Part shown: positions 11,545-23,210 of the stretch, piece by piece | Numbering within the stretch: the stretch's first letter is position 1 | How the letters are laid out: each line of letters opens with the position of its first letter | Source of the DNA: Vibrio rhizosphaerae | Lineage (GTDB): Bacteria > Pseudomonadota > Gammaproteobacteria > Enterobacterales > Vibrionaceae | Direction: 5' to 3' | Assembly (NCBI RefSeq): GCF_024347095.1 | Contig: NZ_AP024903.1 | Location: 1,116,001 to 1,180,000, forward strand | Length of the DNA stretch: 64,000 nucleotides | The notes under the pieces: model-generated | What the model was told of the DNA's origin: nothing | Database searches by the model: none | Seen by the model: only the letters and a program-made list of their open reading frames with translations | Position numbers and translations under genes: made by a program

Positions 11545-12054
11545 TTATTTAGTGACACGCAGTACTGCGGTTTCACCAACAACAACTGAACCGGAGAGTT
11601 TGTTCAGTTCTTTGATTTCATCCATGTTTGAGATCACAACTGGTGTGAGCGTTGATTTTGCTTTTTCTTCTAGCAGAGCAAGATCAAATTCAATCACAGT
11701 GTCGCCCGCTTTAACCGGTTGACCTTCTTCTGCGATACGCTTGAAACCTTCGCCTTTCAGTTCAACAGTATCGATACCGAAATGAACGAATAACTCAACA
11801 CCGTCTTCTGATTCAATAGAAAATGCATGGTTTGTTTCGAAGATTTTACCAATTGTGCCGTTAACAGGAGCAACCATCTTATCTCCAGATGGTTTGATGG
11901 CAATGCCATCGCCAACGATTTTTTCAGCAAAAACGACATCAGGCACATCTTCAATATTAACGATTTCACCAGATAGCGGTGCAATAATTTCAATTGCGCC
12001 TGTGTCAGCACTGTCGTCAGATACTAACTTTTTAAGTTTGTCAAACAGCCCCAT
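11545..12054 (-). CDS. crr: Glucose-specific PTS enzyme IIA
   Basis: A 169-residue cytoplasmic protein with the two active-site histidines His76 (NHAFSI) and phosphorylated His91 ([10 protein letters not shown]). It passes phosphate from HPr to the glucose-type IIBC permeases and, by its phosphorylation state, controls adenylate cyclase and other sugar transporters. It is the last gene of ptsH-ptsI-crr, about 100 bp after ptsI, and is followed by a terminator. Confidence 0.98.
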   Translation of the reverse strand: MGLFDKLKKLVSDDSADTGAIEIIAPLSGEIVNIEDVPDVVFAEKIVGDGIAIKPSGDKMVAPVNGTIGKIFETNHAFSIESEDGVELFVHFGIDTVELKGEGFKRIAEEGQPVKAGDTVIEFDLALLEEKAKSTLTPVVISNMDEIKELNKLSGSVVVGETAVLRVTK

Positions 12055-12157
12055 TGTGTCAGCTCCTAAAGTTTAAATTTATTCTTTCGGGTTATAGTAT
12101 ACTAATGATATGCAGTAGGCGACCACTTTTGTTCGCCCACTACAAATGCTTATATCA

Positions 12158-13882
12158 TTATTGTGACTTTTCTGAGATAAACTTCTCTACACAAGCGTCA
12201 ATTTCTTCTGCTGTAGGTAGAGAAAGCGCTTCCTCTGCCATCGCTTTGACTGCTTTATAGTCTACTTCACGAATCACTTTTTTCACTTTCGGGATAGAGA
12301 TTCCGCTCATTGAGAATTCATCAAGTCCCATACCCAAAAGAAGTAATGTTGCTCGTTCATCACCGGCAAGCTCACCACACATCCCGGTCCATTTGCCTTC
12401 GGCGTGAGAAGCATCAATAACTTGCTTAATCACATTCAGCACTGCTGGAGATAGTGGGTTATATAAGTGAGAAATCATTTCATTTCCTCGGTCAACGGCC
12501 AGAGTGTATTGTGTCAGGTCGTTGGTACCGATAGAGAAGAATGAAACTTCTTTTGCCAGATGGTGAGCAATCGCTGCTGCTGCCGGTGTTTCTACCATGA
12601 CGCCGACTTCAATCGATTCATCAAAATCATAGTTTTCTTCACGCAGCTCAGCTTTATAGGTTTCAATCGCATCTTTCAGTTCGCGGATTTCTTCAACAGA
12701 AATGATCATCGGGAACATGATACGGAGTTTACCGTGGGCTGAAGCACGCAGAATCGCACGAAGTTGATCACGTAAGATTTCGCGACGATCCAAACTGATA
12801 CGAATGGCACGCCAGCCGAGGAATGGGTTCATCTCTTTTGGCAAGTCCATATAAGGCAAGTCTTTATCGCCACCAATATCCATCGTGCGGATAATGACCG
12901 GCTCACCTTGCATGGCTTCTGCAACTTCTTTATACGCTTCGTACTGCTCTTGTTCAGTTGGTAGTGATGTCCGATCCATAAACAGGAATTCTGTCCGGTA
13001 CAGACCGACACCTTCACCGCCGTTACGCATCACACCGTCACAATCTTTAACCGTACCGATGTTACCGCAAACTTCAACGCGGTGTCCGTCCAGCGTTTCT
13101 GCCGGTAAATCTTTCAGTTTGGCCAGCTCTTCTTTTTCAGCAAAGAATTTTTCACGAACGCTCTTCGCTTCAGCAAGCTCATCTTCTGAAGGATTAATCA
13201 CAATCTTGTTATTGATCGCATCGAGGATCAGTGTGTCGCCATTTTTGACGTGCTTGGTGATCTCATTGGTACCGACAACTGCGGGCAACTCAAGAGAGCG
13301 AGCCATAATTGAGGTATGAGATGTCCGGCCACCGATATCGGTTGCAAAACCTAAAACATATTCGAGATTAATTTGTGCGGTTTCTGACGGCGTCAAATCG
13401 TAAGCAACAAGGATAACTTGTTCATTGATGGCGCTCAGATTGACAATGTTGATACCCAAAGCATTTTTTACAAAGCGGTTACCGATATCGCGAATGTCTG
13501 TGGCACGCTCTTTCAGATATTCATCATCTAATGATTCCAGAGCGGCAGCTTGTTCTTCGATAACCATATGGATGGCGTTGTCAGCGTGCAGTTTATCTTT
13601 CTTGATGAGGGCTAAAATTTCTTCTTCCAGCTCTTCATCTTCAAGCAGCATGATGTGGCCTTCGAAAATAGCTTCTTTTTCTTCGCCAAATGTCTCAAGC
13701 GCTTTTTGTTTAATTACTTCCAACTGCGCTTTGGATTTATCGCGTGCGTCGTAGAATTTTTGTACCTCAGTTTCTACTTGAGCATCTGAGATAGCGTTGG
13801 TGTTAAGGACGATTTCGTCTTCTTGAAGTAGTAATGCTTTACCGATAGCAATACCAGGAGATGCTAGGATGCCTGAAATCAT
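12158..13882 (-). CDS. ptsI: PTS enzyme I (phosphoenolpyruvate-protein phosphotransferase)
   Basis: Enzyme I takes phosphate from phosphoenolpyruvate and gives it to HPr. The active-site histidine is in [13 protein letters not shown] near residue 189, and the PEP-binding C-terminal barrel carries GVMVETPAA and [11 protein letters not shown] chose the ATG at 13882 ([10 protein letters not shown]). It has AAGG seven bases upstream, whereas an in-frame ATG two codons earlier overlaps that site. The resulting 574 residues match the family. The gap from ptsH (about 140 bp) contains two stem-loops. Confidence 0.97.
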   Translation of the reverse strand: MISGILASPGIAIGKALLLQEDEIVLNTNAISDAQVETEVQKFYDARDKSKAQLEVIKQKALETFGEEKEAIFEGHIMLLEDEELEEEILALIKKDKLHADNAIHMVIEEQAAALESLDDEYLKERATDIRDIGNRFVKNALGINIVNLSAINEQVILVAYDLTPSETAQINLEYVLGFATDIGGRTSHTSIMARSLELPAVVGTNEITKHVKNGDTLILDAINNKIVINPSEDELAEAKSVREKFFAEKEELAKLKDLPAETLDGHRVEVCGNIGTVKDCDGVMRNGGEGVGLYRTEFLFMDRTSLPTEQEQYEAYKEVAEAMQGEPVIIRTMDIGGDKDLPYMDLPKEMNPFLGWRAIRISLDRREILRDQLRAILRASAHGKLRIMFPMIISVEEIRELKDAIETYKAELREENYDFDESIEVGVMVETPAAAAIAHHLAKEVSFFSIGTNDLTQYTLAVDRGNEMISHLYNPLSPAVLNVIKQVIDASHAEGKWTGMCGELAGDERATLLLLGMGLDEFSMSGISIPKVKKVIREVDYKAVKAMAEEALSLPTAEEIDACVEKFISEKSQ

Positions 13883-13926
13883 AGCCATACCTTAAACTGG
13901 TCAATATTATTGAGAGATTACAAAAT

Positions 13927-13954
13927 CAAATGCTAACCATATTGTTAGCATTTG
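13927..13954. repeat. Perfect 11-bp inverted repeat in the ptsH-ptsI gap
   Basis: The arms CAAATGCTAAC and GTTAGCATTTG flank a 6-nt loop. It lies about 45 bp before the ptsI start, downstream of a second hairpin. In mRNA it would fold between ptsH and ptsI. Confidence 0.7.
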
Positions 13955-13971
13955 TCATATATCATGAACAA

Positions 13972-14002
13972 AAGCCATTCTACAATGATAGTAAAATGGC
14001 TT
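13972..14002 (-). terminator. Terminator-like hairpin after ptsH (possible attenuator)
   Basis: The stem AAGCCATT/AATGGCTT is extended by a further 3 bp (TAC/GTA) around a 7-nt loop. On the minus strand it is followed by TTTTG. It starts 20 bp after the ptsH stop. The T-run is short, so partial termination is more likely than complete termination, which would leave more HPr than enzyme I. Confidence 0.5.
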
Positions 14003-14021
14003 CAAAATTCAGTGCTTCGAA

Positions 14022-14279
14022 TTATTCAAGGTGATCCATCAAAGCAACTAGGTGATCAACAGCTTGCTTCGCTTGAGCACCTTCGGCAGAGATGGTAACA
14101 ACAGTACCTTTGACAAGGCCGAGTGTTTGTAGTTTGAATAGGCTTTTCGCACTGGCACTTTTTCCGTTTGAAGTGACGGTGATTTCAGCATCAAATTCTT
14201 TTGCTTCTTTCACAAACTGTGCAGCAGGACGAGTGTGAAGGCCGTTTTCAGCAGTGATTTCTACTTGCTTCTCGTACAT
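14022..14279 (-). CDS. ptsH: Phosphocarrier protein HPr
   Basis: The 85-residue protein has the active-site motif NGLHTRPA with phosphorylated His15. The regulatory-type serine region [12 protein letters not shown] lies near residue 46. HPr carries phosphate from enzyme I to the sugar-specific IIA proteins. It is the first gene of ptsH-ptsI-crr. The 230-bp region upstream holds the operon promoter and the cysK terminator. Confidence 0.98.
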   Translation of the reverse strand: MYEKQVEITAENGLHTRPAAQFVKEAKEFDAEITVTSNGKSASAKSLFKLQTLGLVKGTVVTISAEGAQAKQAVDHLVALMDHLE

Positions 14280-14457
14280 TGTATATACCCCAATTTAATT
14301 TATTTTTTTCTTAGTTTAGAACCAAATGAAGCTTAGCTGTTGCTACCTCATTACGCTAGTTTGCGATGTGGAGATAACATAGTGCTTCTTGTGTTCTTTA
14401 TTTCGAACCTAAAAATAAAGCAAGTCTGATATTACCAAAGGTTGGGCAAGGATCAAC

Positions 14458-14484
14458 AAAAAAGCCCCAATTAGGGGCTTTTTT
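14458..14484 (-). terminator. Intrinsic terminator of cysK
   Basis: The stem AAAAAAGCCCC/GGGGCTTTTTT has a 5-nt loop, giving a T-run on either strand. It lies 26 bp after the cysK stop and separates cysK from the ptsH promoter region. Confidence 0.9.
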
Positions 14485-14510
14485 CATAGAAAAATTGATT
14501 TCACCACATA

Positions 14511-15479
14511 TTATTGCTGGTTCTCTTTCTCTGTAAATATCCCTGCAAAAAGTGCGGTACTGAGATAACGTTCACCGGAACTTGGTAGAATAACAACGAT
14601 TGTTTTTCCTTTAAATTCAGGAAGTTCAGCCAGGCGGTTCGCGGCAACGACAGCTGCACCGGAAGAGATACCAGCGAGAATCCCTTCTTCCTCCATCAGG
14701 CGACGCGCCATATTAATGGCATCTTCTGAAGTGACGCGTTCCACACGGTCAATCAGCGATAAATCGAGGTTACCCGGGATAAATCCGGCACCGATACCCT
14801 GAATTTTATGGGGAGCCGGTTTGATTTCTTCGCCAGCTAAAGCTTGCGTAATGACGGGGGATTCATCCGGTTCAACAGCCACGGAGATAATTGCTTTGCC
14901 TTTCTCTCCTTTGATGTAGCGGCTGGTTCCTGTCAATGTACCACCTGTACCGACACCAGCAACAAAGACATCTACCTCACCATCTGTGGCATCCCAGATT
15001 TCCGGGCCTGTCGTTTTTTCATGGATCTGCGGGTTGGCCGGGTTATCAAACTGTTGCAGCAGCAGGTATTTGTCTGGGTTACTGGCAACAATCTCTTCAG
15101 CTTTATTGATGGCGCCTTTCATCCCTTTGGCAGCTTCTGTCAACTCCAGATTTGCTCCCAGTGCTTTGAGCAGCTTGCGACGCTCTAAACTCATTGACTC
15201 CGGCATTGTCAGGGTGAGTTTGTAGCCACGGGCAGCAGCGACAAACGCGAGTGCAATACCGGTATTACCGCTGGTGGGTTCAACAAGCTCAACGCCGGGT
15301 TTGAGTTTGCCGGATTTTTCTGCTTCCCAAATCATGTTTGCACCGATACGGCACTTCACACTGAAACTTGGGTTACGGGATTCTATCTTAGCGAGTACGT
15401 TACCCTGACTAACTTTGTTCAGACGGACAAGTGGGGTGTTACCAATGGTCAGAGAATTGTCTTCGAAAATCTTACTCAT
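14511..15479 (-). CDS. cysK: Cysteine synthase A
   Basis: A 322-residue pyridoxal-phosphate enzyme. The cofactor lysine is Lys42 in the NPSFSVKCR motif, and EPTSGNTG forms the substrate-binding loop near residue 68. It makes L-cysteine from O-acetylserine and sulfide. cysZ lies upstream on the same strand with a 240-bp gap, so cysK probably has its own promoter. Both genes belong to the sulfate assimilation set usually controlled by CysB. I could not pick a clear CysB site. Confidence 0.97.
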   Translation of the reverse strand: MSKIFEDNSLTIGNTPLVRLNKVSQGNVLAKIESRNPSFSVKCRIGANMIWEAEKSGKLKPGVELVEPTSGNTGIALAFVAAARGYKLTLTMPESMSLERRKLLKALGANLELTEAAKGMKGAINKAEEIVASNPDKYLLLQQFDNPANPQIHEKTTGPEIWDATDGEVDVFVAGVGTGGTLTGTSRYIKGEKGKAIISVAVEPDESPVITQALAGEEIKPAPHKIQGIGAGFIPGNLDLSLIDRVERVTSEDAINMARRLMEEEGILAGISSGAAVVAANRLAELPEFKGKTIVVILPSSGERYLSTALFAGIFTEKENQQ

Positions 15480-15722
15480 TGTTATATTCCTTTATTGCAC
15501 ATTTTCGTGTCGTTTTATTGAGAGAAAACACGTTTTTTGTGGGGACCTGTAGAGCATAGGATGTCCGTTAATCTGATGAAAGGATTAAAAAGTTATATCT
15601 TATAGGGGTTATTGAACTTTACGATACCAGTCATCATTCGGGCTAATCTCTTGTCTGTGTTCTTCTCACCGAACCATGTTACCAGAGCAACGTTTTTCCG
15701 TTACTCTGTTTTTCCATACTTG

Positions 15723-16466
15723 TTATTTGAGCGTTTCGGCTTTAAATTCGTTGACCCACATGGCCGTTGCGCCACAGACAGCGGCTGGCATGACGATTAA
15801 GTTGATGATCGGGATGGTCGTAAATAGCGTGACCAGCATACCAAAGCCATAAGCACGCCCTTGCTTACCTTTTAGTTGCATCCGCATGGTATTGAAGTTG
15901 ACCTTGTGGTTATCAAAAGGATAGTCACAGTACTGAATTGCGAGCATCCAAGCCGTGAAAATGAACCAGACCAATGGACCAATGGTTTGTCCTATTCCGG
16001 GAATCAGCAGCAGAATAAACAGGCCAATCATTTTGGGAATGGTATAGCGTAGTTTGCGCCATTCCCGGGCAAAGACCCGCGGGATATCTTTGACAAAGCT
16101 CCAGAGACCTTCATTGTCTACGGAATGGCCATCAAGCAGCTTTTCAACTTTCTCAGCCAACAAGCCATTGAATGGGGAAGCAATAATATTGGCAATTGCA
16201 CTGAAGAAATACATCGTTACAAAAAGTATCGACAGAACAGCCAGCGGCCAAATGATGTAGTTCAGCCATGACAGAAAGTCAGGTACATAAGACATCAGGT
16301 GATCAAGCCAGTTTCCCATCTGCGTAAACACATAATAGAGAGCACCGCCGAGCAATAGCACATTTGCCAGCAAAGGAAGTATCACAAATCTTCTGATCCC
16401 GGGGGTGACCGCCAGTTGCAAACCGAAGAAGAAATAGCCGAATCCTGAACGTTTCTTTAACGTCAT
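15723..16466 (-). CDS. cysZ: Sulfate transporter CysZ
   Basis: The 247-residue inner-membrane protein shows hydrophobic stretches near residues 25-50, 70-95, 145-175 and 205-230. The N-terminal GFGYFFFGLQLAVTPGIRRFVILP is typical of CysZ (DUF540/EI24). It mediates sulfate uptake for cysteine synthesis. It lies upstream of cysK and is divergent from zipA, the same order as in E. coli. Confidence 0.94.
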   Translation of the reverse strand: MTLKKRSGFGYFFFGLQLAVTPGIRRFVILPLLANVLLLGGALYYVFTQMGNWLDHLMSYVPDFLSWLNYIIWPLAVLSILFVTMYFFSAIANIIASPFNGLLAEKVEKLLDGHSVDNEGLWSFVKDIPRVFAREWRKLRYTIPKMIGLFILLLIPGIGQTIGPLVWFIFTAWMLAIQYCDYPFDNHKVNFNTMRMQLKGKQGRAYGFGMLVTLFTTIPIINLIVMPAAVCGATAMWVNEFKAETLK

Positions 16467-16697
16467 TCTGTTTCCCTGTGTTGTGGTTGAAAAGAAAGTG
16501 AGGGGTTTGCAGGTATTCTAACTGACCTAATATAGAATGAAAGTCAGAAAAATCCCGCAGTTCTAACATTAATTTGTTCAAATGTAGGGGCGACTTTTGC
16601 TAAAGTGTGTGGATCAGTGGAGAGAATCTCTGAGCATGACTTCTTACTTAAGCGATTCTGTTCAGAAGCAAGTTATCGGGAAGACTGAGAGTTAAAG

Positions 16698-17570
16698 ATG
16701 CAAGAATTGCGATTCGTACTCATCATCGTTGGCGCACTCGCCATCGCCGCATTACTTTTTCATGGGCTGTTGACCAGCCGGAAAGAGAGTAAATCGAAAT
16801 TTGGAGATAAGCCGTTAGGCAAAATAGAGGAAGAAGCATCATCTGTAAAACATACCCGAGCTTTTCAGCAGGAGAGTGAGCCCAAAAAATCGCGGAAGGA
16901 ACCGGACTTTTCACTGGACGACAATATGACGGATCCATTCGTCGATGATTACTCGCATCATGATAAAGTCGATCCGCTATTTTCCGGATACGGTTCTGAA
17001 GACGAGAGCCGGTCATATGATTTGGAACACCAGACTATCGCTGAAATTGAAGCTGAGAATGACGCGGAAATGGCGGTTGAATTGAATCAGCACCAAGAGA
17101 TTGAGCCCCGTGAATCTGCGCAACAACAACCTGACAGCGATGCAGCGCCGGATTATCAGGTGATTGTTTTGAATGTGCATTGTGCCGGTAGCGAGTCTTT
17201 TGTTGGTACCAAGCTGTTTGATAGCTTGCAACAAAATGGTTTGCTCTATGGTGAAATGGACATTTATCATCGACATGCTGATTTGTCAGGAACAGGCAAA
17301 GTGTTGTTTAGCGTTGCCAATATTATGCAACCTGGCACGTTAAAGCATGATGATCCGAATGAATTTACCACCAAGGGCATTTCATTTTTTATGACTCTTC
17401 CTTGTTATGGTGACCCGGAACAGAATTTTAAGTTGATGCTGAAAACAGCACAGCAAATTGCGGATGATTTAGGCGGTAATGTTCTTGATGATCAACGCTT
17501 GTTGATGACCCCGGACAAACTGGCCGATTATCGGCGTCAGATTCAGGCATTCAAAGCCCAAGCAGTTTAA
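16698..17570 (+). CDS. zipA: Cell division protein ZipA
   Basis: A 290-residue protein with one N-terminal membrane helix (residues 6-26), then a long acidic linker rich in Asp and Glu (about 30-150) and the globular FtsZ-binding domain (about 152-287). ZipA anchors the FtsZ ring to the inner membrane. The linker here is acidic rather than P/Q-rich as in E. coli, which I believe is common in Vibrio. Terminator hairpins separate it from ligA. Confidence 0.95.
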   Translation: MQELRFVLIIVGALAIAALLFHGLLTSRKESKSKFGDKPLGKIEEEASSVKHTRAFQQESEPKKSRKEPDFSLDDNMTDPFVDDYSHHDKVDPLFSGYGSEDESRSYDLEHQTIAEIEAENDAEMAVELNQHQEIEPRESAQQQPDSDAAPDYQVIVLNVHCAGSESFVGTKLFDSLQQNGLLYGEMDIYHRHADLSGTGKVLFSVANIMQPGTLKHDDPNEFTTKGISFFMTLPCYGDPEQNFKLMLKTAQQIADDLGGNVLDDQRLLMTPDKLADYRRQIQAFKAQAV

Positions 17571-17579
17571 TTATATAGA

Positions 17580-17618
17580 GATACCCAAACAATAATTTGA
17601 TGTTGTTGTTTGAGTATC
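17580..17618. repeat. Inverted repeat after zipA
   Basis: The arms GATACCCAAACAA and TTGTTTGAGTATC pair with a single mismatch around a 13-nt loop. It lies 10 bp after the zipA stop and just before a GC-rich terminator, so it may protect the transcript's 3' end. Confidence 0.55.
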
Positions 17619-17626
17619 TGATGAGG

Positions 17627-17650
17627 AGGCTCCGGCAGGGAGCCTTTTTT
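17627..17650 (+). terminator. Intrinsic terminator of zipA
   Basis: The stem GGCTCC/GGAGCC is followed by six Ts. It lies about 60 bp after the zipA stop and 20 bp before the ligA ATG, so ligA expression would need read-through or a promoter inside this short gap. Confidence 0.85.
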
Positions 17651-17655
17651 CATGA

Positions 17656-19689
<2,034 letters not shown>

Positions 19690-19742
19690 TCATATTCATG
19701 TATCCGTCGTTGATTTAAATGCTACGGCATCGGGAGGTCTCG

Positions 19743-20144
19743 GTGAATATCAGTGAAGTGTCAAAACTGACAGGCTTGACGGCCAAATCAATCCGCCTTT
19801 ATGAAGAAAAAGGGATATTATCACCACCGCTACGTGGGGAGAATGGTTATCGGGTTTATCAGCGGTCGCACATTGATGATTTACTGCTGATCGCCCGGGC
19901 CAAAAGGGTTGGTTTCAATCTGGAAGAGTGTAAATTACTGGTCCATCTGGCCAATGATCCGAGTCGTAAAAGTTGTGCGGTCAAAGCGGAAGCGCGGAAA
20001 AAGCTCACTCAAGTCACGCGTAAGCTGAATGAGTTACAGCTCATTCAGTCTCAGCTGGAACAATGGATTGCTGAATGTCCCGGTGATGATAATAGCGACT
20101 GCCCGATCATTGATGATTTAAAGGGGCAGTCATCGCATCTGTGA
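19743..20144 (+). CDS. cueR: CueR-type copper-responsive MerR regulator
   Basis: A 133-residue MerR-family activator with an N-terminal winged HTH (ISEVSKLTGLTAKSIRLYEEKG) and a dimerisation helix. The metal site has Cys112 and Cys120 (CPGDDNSDC), and Ser77 in NDPSRKS marks selectivity for Cu(I)/Ag(I)/Au(I). I chose the GTG at 19743 because GGGAGGT lies just upstream and it restores exact CueR numbering. An in-frame ATG eight codons earlier has no such site. The Cys/His-rich tail of E. coli CueR is absent. No copA or cueO is nearby. Confidence 0.87.
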   Translation: MNISEVSKLTGLTAKSIRLYEEKGILSPPLRGENGYRVYQRSHIDDLLLIARAKRVGFNLEECKLLVHLANDPSRKSCAVKAEARKKLTQVTRKLNELQLIQSQLEQWIAECPGDDNSDCPIIDDLKGQSSHL

Positions 20145-20222
20145 ACGATTCATTGATGAACCATGCGTGTAATGACTGATGGTTCATGCGTTGGTCAACT
20201 GAGCGAACCGTTGAACCCGATA

Positions 20223-21077
20223 TCAGTAGAGTAAAGAATAGAGTTTGCGACGATACTGACTCGCCAATGGATTGCCCTGACCCAGTGCACTTAGAATATC
20301 CATGAATATCTTTTTCATTTCCCCATCGTGTGCGTTGAGGTCGGTACTCAGAAATGACCAGAGTATCGTCAATGCTTCTTCGTTTCGCTGCACCTGATGG
20401 TACTGTGCGGCAAGTTCACAAGCGATTTTCATATCTTGTGGCGAACGCTGCAATGCTTCTTCCAGCGCAACAACTTCCGGGCTATTGGACGCTTGATGAT
20501 GTAACTCTAATTTTGCGAGCAAACCTTTGTATTCGTTATCCTGATATTCTAACGGAATATGTTGTAAGAGTGCTTCTGCTGCTTCAAATTGCTGGGTTTC
20601 CAACAAGCAGTTTGCTAGAGCCAGTTTGACTTCGCCTTTATTTTTGAGCGTTTCAGGGAGAGCTTGTAACAACGCCAGCGCCTGAACATATTCTTGCTGT
20701 TCTATGAGTGTCATTGCTTGTTGCAAATTCATTTCATCTTGGCTGGGAAGGTGTTTTTCAAGCATGGCCGTCACGGACTCGATGGTCTGTGGTCCACCCA
20801 ATCCATCAACCGGGCGGCCCTGAGAGAAGAGCGCCAGGGTTGGGAGCGACTGAATGCCAAACTGTGCCGCGATCGCTTGTTCTTCCTGACAATTCAGTAA
20901 GGCAAGTGTAAAGGCTCCTTGATATTTCTGTGCTAATCCCTGTAACGGTTGGATTAGCGCCGCACTGGATTCGTCCATCGGTGCCCAAAAATAAAATAGG
21001 ATCGGTGCAGAAAAAGAGCCTTCTAATAACTCTCTGATATTTTCTTGGGTGACATCAACGTGAAGTGGTGTATGCAT
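20223..21077 (-). CDS. ybbN: Thioredoxin-like co-chaperone YbbN (CnoX)
   Basis: The 284-residue protein has an N-terminal thioredoxin fold (about residues 1-110) and a C-terminal TPR-like helical region (about 115-284). The active-site position reads FWAPMDESS, so both catalytic cysteines are missing. A cis-proline-like SLPTLALF remains near residue 78. In E. coli, YbbN/CnoX is a chaperone-like holdase that passes clients to GroEL or DnaK. The lack of CxxC means no thiol-disulfide exchange through that site. It stands alone between a CueR-type gene and a dehydrogenase. Confidence 0.88.
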   Translation of the reverse strand: MHTPLHVDVTQENIRELLEGSFSAPILFYFWAPMDESSAALIQPLQGLAQKYQGAFTLALLNCQEEQAIAAQFGIQSLPTLALFSQGRPVDGLGGPQTIESVTAMLEKHLPSQDEMNLQQAMTLIEQQEYVQALALLQALPETLKNKGEVKLALANCLLETQQFEAAEALLQHIPLEYQDNEYKGLLAKLELHHQASNSPEVVALEEALQRSPQDMKIACELAAQYHQVQRNEEALTILWSFLSTDLNAHDGEMKKIFMDILSALGQGNPLASQYRRKLYSLLY

Positions 21078-21401
21078 ACGGTGAACTTCCTGAATTCAAT
21101 GGACGATAGGTTATAAGTGTGGGCGGGTTGCTAAAAATCAAGTGAAGTGAGTATATCCAGTCATAAATATGTGGCAGTCACCGCTGAGCCTGAGAGATTT
21201 GAGGTGTTTTACCCGAAGGGGCATGATTAGAATATAATGAAAAAAATAACGATAACACAAATACTTAGCCAGTTTAGCTGATTGAGACTCATTTTTACCT
21301 GTTCCAGAAGATTGGTATTCTCGGTCGAGAATAATGAGCATATTAGAAGGCGATTATGAAACAATCATGACAGCCTTCCTCTATTTTTGATTCTCAGGCC
21401 G
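21078..21401. other. Intergenic region between ybbN and the dehydrogenase gene
   Basis: This 324-bp gap has no convincing gene. It holds an 18-bp palindrome (21316-21333), an imperfect stem-loop at 21346-21378 (arms GAAGGC/GCCTTC) and a short hairpin over the dehydrogenase stop (21396-21412). A 67-codon minus-strand frame at 21138-21341 shows no protein-like features. Confidence 0.5.
21316..21333. promoter_or_regulatory. 18-bp palindrome, possible operator
   Basis: TATTCTCG and CGAGAATA are exact inverted arms separated by GT. Palindromes of this size often bind dimeric regulators. It lies about 240 bp before ybbN and about 70 bp after the dehydrogenase stop. No regulator can be assigned. 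Confidence 0.4.
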
Positions 21402-22229
21402 CTAAGCGGCTTTGTTGAGAATAGCGTCCAGCCAGCGAGTGGGCAGCAGACGTTTAAGGACGGCAAAAACTTGTGTGGGTCTGGTAATGCGATAGCGGAT
21501 TTTCGGGGTAGGGCTCTCCAAAGCATGAAGAATCGCAGGCAGACAGTCTTCTGGTGGTAGTGTGAACTGATTATTCGATTTTTCTTGATTCAAGCGCTCA
21601 ATCTGCTGTTGATAGGCTTGTGCATGAACACTGCTGTGTGGCGATACCCAACGTAAGAATGCCGCCAGCGCATTTTCACGAAAGTTTGTCTCTATCGGCC
21701 CGGGTTCGAGAATACTGATATGAATGTCGGTCTGTCTTAGTTCAAGACGCAGCGTGTCACTCCAGCCTTCAATCGCAAATTTTGAAGCATTATAGGCACC
21801 GCGATATTTCATCGCAGCAAATCCCAGTACAGAGCTATTCTGAATAATTCTGCCGTGCCCCTGACGTCGGAATTGAGGGAGCAGTTTGGTGGTGAGATCA
21901 TGCCAGCCAAAAAAATTTGTTTCGAATTGCTCTCGCATGGCCTGAGTGGGTAAATCTTCCAGTGCGCCGGGTTGACCATAAGCACCGTTATTAAACAACG
22001 CATCGAGACGGTGGTTGGTTAGTGACATGACTTGTTCGATTGCTGCATCAATGATTGCCGGATTGGTCACATCGAGATGGATGGCGGTCAGACCTTCATT
22101 TTGAAGTCGTTGGACATCTGCAATGTGTCGGCATGAGGCGATGACTTGATAGCCCTTTTGATGTAAAGCATGAGCAGTGACGTAGCCGATACCCGATGAG
22201 CATCCGGTAATAAGTATTGTTTTTGTCAT
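21402..22229 (-). CDS. Short-chain dehydrogenase/reductase, substrate unknown
   Basis: A 275-residue classical SDR. The NAD(P)-binding motif TGCSSGIG is at residues 8-15 and FNNGAYG matches the NNAG position. The catalytic residues are Ser133, Tyr146 and Lys150 (YNASK). The Arg33 after the second strand favours NADP. The C-terminal extension (about 190-275) resembles SDRs that act on lipids or retinol-like substrates, but the substrate cannot be told from sequence. It is 60 bp downstream of yfcH on the same strand, so the two may be co-transcribed. Confidence 0.85.
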   Translation of the reverse strand: MTKTILITGCSSGIGYVTAHALHQKGYQVIASCRHIADVQRLQNEGLTAIHLDVTNPAIIDAAIEQVMSLTNHRLDALFNNGAYGQPGALEDLPTQAMREQFETNFFGWHDLTTKLLPQFRRQGHGRIIQNSSVLGFAAMKYRGAYNASKFAIEGWSDTLRLELRQTDIHISILEPGPIETNFRENALAAFLRWVSPHSSVHAQAYQQQIERLNQEKSNNQFTLPPEDCLPAILHALESPTPKIRYRITRPTQVFAVLKRLLPTRWLDAILNKAA

Positions 22230-22289
22230 TCGTTTCCTCGTTGATAGGCGAGTATGCCGTTTATCGATGGGTTGATCATCCGATGGGAT

Positions 22290-23210
22290 TTACGGCAATG
22301 CCTGCACAATTTGTTTGAGTGCCGGTTCCAGATGAGAGTATTGAAATTCAAACCCCAGCTCGGTTAATTTTTTCGGCTTCGCACGAGTGCTGTCAAGCAA
22401 GAGAGCGGCAGATTCGCCCATTATCAGACGGATGACCCACGCTGGAACCGCCATAAAATGGGGTTTGTGCAATGTTTTTGCGAGTGTTTTACTGAAGGTC
22501 TTATTGGGGACCGGATGAGGCGCACAAAGATTGAAAGGCCCGTGAGCATAAGTGGTTGTTAATAAAAACACAATTGCCTGAACCATATCATGGATGTGAA
22601 TCCACGGAAGATACTGCTTGCCCGAGCCGATTGGGCCACCGCAACCGAACCGATAAGGCAGCAGCATTTTTTGTAATGCGCCACCGTCCGGTGATAAAAC
22701 CACGCCAGTCCTGAGCAGGCAAACTCTGGTGTTTTCAGATTCAGCTTTTTTGGCAATATTTTCCCAGGTAGTACACACCGAGTGAGAGAACTCATGACTT
22801 TGCACCTGAAGATTTTCATCAATCGGGTGTTCTTGCTGATCACCGTAGAAGCCAACCGCAGAACCACTGATGAACACTGATGGCGGGGATGAACTGGCAT
22901 GAATCAGCTCAACAAGCTTTTCGGTTATTTGCCAGCGGCTCTGGCAAATGATTTGTTTCTGAGCGTCTGTCCATCGGCGATCGGCAATCGGTTCTCCTGC
23001 GAGGTTTACGACTGCATCGAAATGATTGAGATCATGACAGCTATCTAAGCTCGTGATCAATTCGAGTGGATCATGGGTAAGATGGTTGAGCTTTTCCCGG
23101 GAGCGTTTCTCTGAGCGAGTCAAGACAACAATTTCATGTTCATGGGCGATAAGCTGCTTGATCAATTCACTGCCGATGAGTCCTGTACCGCCGGTGATAA
23201 GTATTTTCAT
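22290..23210 (-). CDS. yfcH: TIGR01777-family epimerase-like protein YfcH
   Basis: The 306-residue protein has an N-terminal NAD(P)-binding motif GGTGLIGSELI (residues 7-17) and a C-terminal DUF1731-type segment ending with LLDSTRAKPKKLTELGFEF. This is the YfcH family of extended short-chain dehydrogenases annotated as sugar-nucleotide epimerases; the real substrate is unknown. It is divergent from the DUF1538 operon, with 330 bp between them. Confidence 0.87.
   Translation of the reverse strand: MKILITGGTGLIGSELIKQLIAHEHEIVVLTRSEKRSREKLNHLTHDPLELITSLDSCHDLNHFDAVVNLAGEPIADRRWTDAQKQIICQSRWQITEKLVELIHASSSPPSVFISGSAVGFYGDQQEHPIDENLQVQSHEFSHSVCTTWENIAKKAESENTRVCLLRTGVVLSPDGGALQKMLLPYRFGCGGPIGSGKQYLPWIHIHDMVQAIVFLLTTTYAHGPFNLCAPHPVPNKTFSKTLAKTLHKPHFMAVPAWVIRLIMGESAALLLDSTRAKPKKLTELGFEFQYSHLEPALKQIVQALP

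Noticed and set aside
21138..21341. 67-codon minus-strand frame between ybbN and the dehydrogenase gene
   Set aside because: It spans the palindrome, has no good start signal and resembles no protein I know.
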